Source: Branchiostoma floridae
Taxonomy: Eukaryota; Chordata; Leptocardii; Amphioxiformes; Branchiostomatidae
Reading direction: 5' to 3'
DNA: 60,005 bases
Assembly: GCF_000003815.2 (NCBI RefSeq)
Contig: NW_023365737.1
Coordinates: 1 to 60,005, forward strand
In this document: positions 53,801-59,800 of the stretch, piece after piece
Numbering within the stretch: position 1 is the first letter of the stretch
How the letters are laid out: each line of letters opens with the position of its first letter
Notes under the pieces: generated by a model
The model's database searches: none
Seen by the model: only the letters and a program-made list of their open reading frames with translations
What the model was told of the DNA's origin: nothing
Program-made: the position numbers and the translations under genes

Positions 53801-56800
53801 GCCGGTTGTAGCAACCCCCATTGTGGTGAACTCTGCTACACCTCTAGTTGTTGCAGCTCCTGTTGTTTTGGACGCAGCTTCTGTTACACCAGCAGTTGTT
53901 GTAATCCCTGTAGTTTCAGAGGTTGTACCTACAACACCACTAGTTGTTGTAGACTCTGTTGGCTTCAATGTGGCTTCAGTTACACCATGAGATGTTGTAG
54001 TCTGTGTAGTGCTGGTACCAACAACAGTTGTACTTGTAGTTGTCCCCCCAGCTGAAGTTGTAGACCTTGGAGCTGTAACTTTGGCAGATGTTGTCTCACC
54101 ATTAGAAGCTTGTGTTCTCTCTGTTTGTTGTGTCGTTGAGACCTGTGGTGTGCTTGGTGCTGTGACTGTAGAGACTGTAGGATATGTTTCAAAACTGGTG
54201 ACAACACTCTTAGCTGTTGTAGCAGTTGTAACCTCTGAGGATTTCTGAGTTGTTTGTGTGCCAAACTGCCCTGTTGTAGGACTGAGTTGGGTTGTACCGG
54301 CAACTGTGAACCCTAATGACAGACCAGAGCAAAATAAAGAAATCATTTCAGTAATAAAAAGGCCAAGAAAGTGAACATTAGGAACCAAATGAAGACTTTA
54401 AAATTCTTTAAGTTTGAATTTTACAAATGCACAATGATAATGATATCAATGAGCACTTAATATAAAGCAACAATGTGAAGATAATAATTGCTTTTCTTAA
54501 TGCACAATTAACAATTGTCAAAATATATAAAAGCATAGACAGTCAGCTTTGTCGTTTTCATGCCTAAAAAACATCCTGAACTAAAATTAAAAACATTTTA
54601 AGAGGAAAGTCTGTTCCTTGATACACATACATTGTAGTTTCAACAGGTGTAAAGTTATATAATCAGGTGTTTTTGTTGCAACCTTCCTTCTTCAACATTT
54701 TGCTACATCTTCCCATTAAAATATTTGAGAGACTTTGAAATGTTTTCCCCATACCTGTGGTAGCTGTCTGACCAGTTGAGGTCATGACTGGCCCTTCTGT
54801 TGTTTTCCCAGTTGCCATGGTAACTGTTGTGCTAGTGCCAGTTGGCCCTGGTGGCTGGGTGGTCATGGTCAGACTTGGTGTGGTCTCACTGGCTACAGCA
54901 TTGGTTGTTGAAGTAGTATGTCCCTAAAGACAGTTAAAGTAACATAAACATACTCTTTTTACAGTTTTTTTAATGTCAAATTATGAAATGAAATTGGTCC
55001 ATTCAGTCATAAAAGCCTGTTATGGAGCTTAAAATTCTCTCAAACCATTCAAAGAGCTACCTACACTTAATATTTAGTGAAAACTTACTTGCTACTGTGC
55101 ATATCATAACAACCCCTAGAAGGGGTCATTAGGACTGGTGTTGATAATAAAAAGATTTTGAGACTCAGGGTTGAACACGTTTTCTAAAATCCACTTGTCC
55201 TATCGGGTGCTTGCCCGAACCAATTTTTCACTTGCCCAAAATTCAAATGTCACTGTTACTAGTATATGCATTTTCACTTCCAGCAATGGAATTCTCTGTA
55301 GACAATTGCTTGATGTCATGACTGTAAAAAGTAACAAGTATATCAAAATTGCACTAAAATCAATGGAAAAATCTTACTTGCCCGATCGGACAAGTGGGGT
55401 AGGACATGCACTTGCCCGAACAGCACTTTCACTTGCCCTGAACAATAGGGCTAGTGGACTTGTTTATCCCTGGAGACTACGTGCAAAATTTCAAGATTTT
55501 CTTTTGTCCATTAATTGGCTCTTACCATTGTTGCTTGTGTTGTTGTAGCTGCGGGAGATGGTACAGTTGGTTGGACTAGTTGTGTAGAACTTGTCCAGCC
55601 TTCAGTAGTCAAGGGTGGTGGTGTGGAACCTAGGATTGTTCACAAGCAAAATCCTATCAAAACATGACTCTCATAATACGTTTTCAATTTACATTTACTT
55701 ACCAGAAGCCCATCAAAAATCTCACCATAAGGATCAAGACATCACCACAACAGTTTTATATCATAAGATTTCTACATATTCTAACAGTAAGGATTTCATA
55801 AAAATGCAGATATATAGAAAGCTTTGGAGTTATGCTGTTCACAAGCACATATATAAATCACACAGTACACACACACACACACACACACACACAGACCAGA
55901 ACCTTCTTGGCAAAGGTTAAGAACTTAAAAATCACCACCGTTATAACCCTTCCTCTTTTATATTTTTCAAACCTAGGACAGATTTACAAATATTCGTGAT
56001 ACCAAAAAACACCTTAAGGACTCCTAAAGCACCAGTCAGCACCTTGGTCCTCTGAATGACTGAGTACCAAAGTCACCTGGCTGTTCAGCAGCAGTTGTTG
56101 ATGCTTGCTGTGTCCACCATTGTGTACCTGTGAACGGTGTTGTAGTAATAACTGTGGTTGGGGGTGGGGTTGTTCCCCCTCCTTCCTCTTCTTCTTCTTC
56201 AGAATCCGAATGTTCTGGTATGCCCTCCCCAGTTCCGTTAGATCCTCCAGTTGGACCACCTAGCATTTATACCCACACAAATCTAGTGAATCTTTAAGAT
56301 TTTGGAAGAGTCAGGATCACAAACCACCAAGAATTAAGGAAACGTTGAAAGATTCTAAGCCCATTCACCAAATAGCCTTGATTATGACGATTGAACCACC
56401 TCAAGCCCCCACCATGCAGGAATTATTATAAGAGTAACACCGTTTGATTTGATACGGTAACCACCTCACACCGACCTTACACTCCCATAGCTAAGGATCA
56501 GAACAATTGGACAGGCATTTAGATGTAGTGTATAGAAGGTACAGTAAATAACTATAAGCCACCAATGTACTAAAGCCTCCACCATCCACCAGTCCATAGA
56601 AAACAAAGGGTAACAGACCAACCACCACCAGGAACCATTCTATTTGTTAGAAAGCAACAACCAGACACCACTGTAAGAGTTAAATAGCTGCACCAGCGAC
56701 AATATCTTTAACAATTCAAGCAAATTAATTCATTCACAGGAACAGACTAACAATTATCAGGGAGAAAGAGGAAAGTAGAGTTACTGTCTTTACTTTACCA

Positions 56801-59800
56801 TGTACCTTATCACAGTTATGATTATGATACTAAAATTATTCAACTTTGATCATAGACTTTCTTTTTTGCTTTCTTTTGGCAGTCAAGCCAAATACATGTT
56901 CAACGTGGTAGTATACACATGTCATTCAAATAGTGTGCCAAATGGTTGTACAATTTGATATTCATCCCAACACAAAGGAAAAACTCCTCATGATTATCAT
57001 ATTTTGGGGACCTTCATCAGATATCTGATTCACTGTGCAGGCTATCTGGAGGTCAAAGCCTACCACTTTCATGATTCCTAGTAATATTCTTTTCTGTTGG
57101 AACAAATCTCAAAGCGTACGTTACACTATGAATTCTACTAACACATTGTGACATTTGAGTGACACTGTGCATAATTGTTTAGATCTACAACAACCAATTT
57201 AAGATGTGATTTGTTTTTCGTACCGCACACAAGTTCGTCAGAATTGTCACCACAGTTGTCGCTACCATCACACACCACGCCCGTCGGTCCACCAGGGACG
57301 CAGTTCCCGTTGTTACAGTGGAACTCATATTCTTGACAAGCTGGAGAAACAAAATTGATGACACTCTCTTAAAAGACAAACTAGATGCACAATAGTCTTT
57401 ACAGCAAATGTGTTAACAATACTAAATGCTGTAACTAGTTAGCACTTATTCCATTGTTTGAAAGATGCCAAGGTAAAAATTTAAAAACCTGAAAAGAGAA
57501 TGACACATTCCAATGCTCAACAGGTAGCTGCTTGTTGGATGATTGCACAATGGTGCAGATATGAATGGTAATGGCAGAAAACCACTTCAAGTTCAACAGA
57601 GTTTAGAAGGTGCTACTTTAGAAACACTGAAGGTCTGCCTGAACAGCCAAATACTGTGCATTTATCACTGAATTACAAAATCAAAGATCTTTATCCAACG
57701 TTATGATGACCGTCTGACATCTTCTTCATGGCAATGATGGCTGGTTCACTTTGGACTGCAGCTAGGTGTCATTTCTAATACGAGGTATATTGTGCAGTCA
57801 CATAGTATTACATTCAATTTGATAGTTGTTAAAGCAAAAATAATGAGGTATTGTGGTCCCAAACGTATTGTTAAACAACAATGTCAACAGTGCAAATAAG
57901 GTTAACCAGTCATTATTTCCCTGAAGAAGATGAAATGAATCATAAAAATGTTGCCTCTTGACAAATATGTGTTGTAAAATGAAGAACTTAATAGGTATTC
58001 ACTAACCTGAAACTAGTCTTCGATATAACAATCACTTTTAACACAAATTTTATATACAATAGGCCTATAGAGTTTTGTAACATGTACATGTAGTTACAGC
58101 TACAAAAAATGGGATGGACAACTTTTAATGTAACATAATTTTGAAATTCAGTAAAGTACCTGAGCAGTAGCAGCAATTTTCTTCCCCATCTGGTACAATA
58201 AGATTGGTTCCCTGAGAGACAAAGAGAGATAGAAAGTTATCAAAACCAGACCTTCTCCTGCAGTACCGGTATCATAACAAGCCAATAGGCAGCCCAAATC
58301 CAATTATTTTGTGGCCTCATTAAGGCCTACTGGCACATACCAGATATCATCAAGGCATTCCATCATGGCATCATACTGACCGACACACAAATGCTGCCAA
58401 AAACATAACTGTTATTGGCAAGGTAATGGGAGAGGGACATAGAGTAGGATTTGACCAAGATTGTTATCATGCCAATTTTTATTTGTTAATAGGCTTGACC
58501 GTATAAAAGTCTCATAAACCGATTGTCGGAGAATGGATAGGGATTGTTGAGCCTATTTCTGTTCCATGCGTTTGATACAACTGTCTGACAGAGTTATCTG
58601 GGGCAGATCTCTCAATACCTAAGATGTCAGTAAATGAAAAATTTGTAGTCATGAAAAAGTGTTGGCAAGGTGTTCAGTCAACCAGTTTTGGCTGTATGAT
58701 AGAATATGAAAAAAATAGAGTTAAACTTACCTCCGGACAGCCGAATGTGTCATGTACACAGTACTTCTGACATGAAACAGTCCTGCCTGGCTGACAGCTA
58801 CAAACAGAGCACTGTCCGCTGTTCCACTGGGCACCAAGCTAGGGGAGAAAATAAGGCATATAATGTCTTAGTAGCCTCATGAAGTTTATCAAAGCTAAGT
58901 CTCTACCGGACTCCTGCCTGGCCAAATATTAATAGGAGACTTTGGCCAAGTTATGAATAAAAAAAGCCCACTAGAAGAAGGAGTTAATTGGCCTAGGAGT
59001 GGAGTGAACTGGCCGGCCAGTGATAGTTGACATGGGACGGACTGCAAAAAACTGTCTGAAATCCCATAGAACTTATTTAGAAAATCTCAATGATCTGAAA
59101 AACAATTTTGTATTGTTCATAAAATGTACAATGTATATTTTTCCATTTAGCAACTATGCACATATCATCATTGTTAATTTTCAAATACAAATGGCTCAGA
59201 ACCCTTACCTCAATAGCTTGTCCATTGTAAATACATTCTGAGGAGAAAAATATAAAAAAAATATCCGTTAAGAATGGCAGCCAATAAAAGACATCCAAAG
59301 AAGCAAAATTTCAAATATTTCATAAAGTGTTCATTCTTAAGATCACACCTAACAAAGTTCTATTTGAATCAGATCTATTTCAGAACAGTAACTATAATTT
59401 GTATGAAATAGTGTGTTTTCGTTGATTATTTTTTATTCATTGCCAGAAAAGAACTAACAGTTTTATCTAATATAGTAATATTGAAACAAAAGAATTACAA
59501 TATTTAATTGTAGACCAGTTTTAGCCCTATCTCGTACCTTCACATGGTCCGGTATAGCAGGGCTGGCTACGTCTGTTCTCCCCTACACATTCTGCACCGT
59601 CACCAAACTTTGGAGGGTTGTCAGGGGTTCTATACGACCACTGGATGGATGTGGTCTCACAAACTCCCACACAAAGACCCCACTCTGTCCACTCCGACCA
59701 ACCACAGTCCACTAAAGCATGGTAGAAATCAGACATGTTACAGCAACATATTCAGTGACTAAGATTTATTTAGATGAATGAATACATAAACACTTATAAG

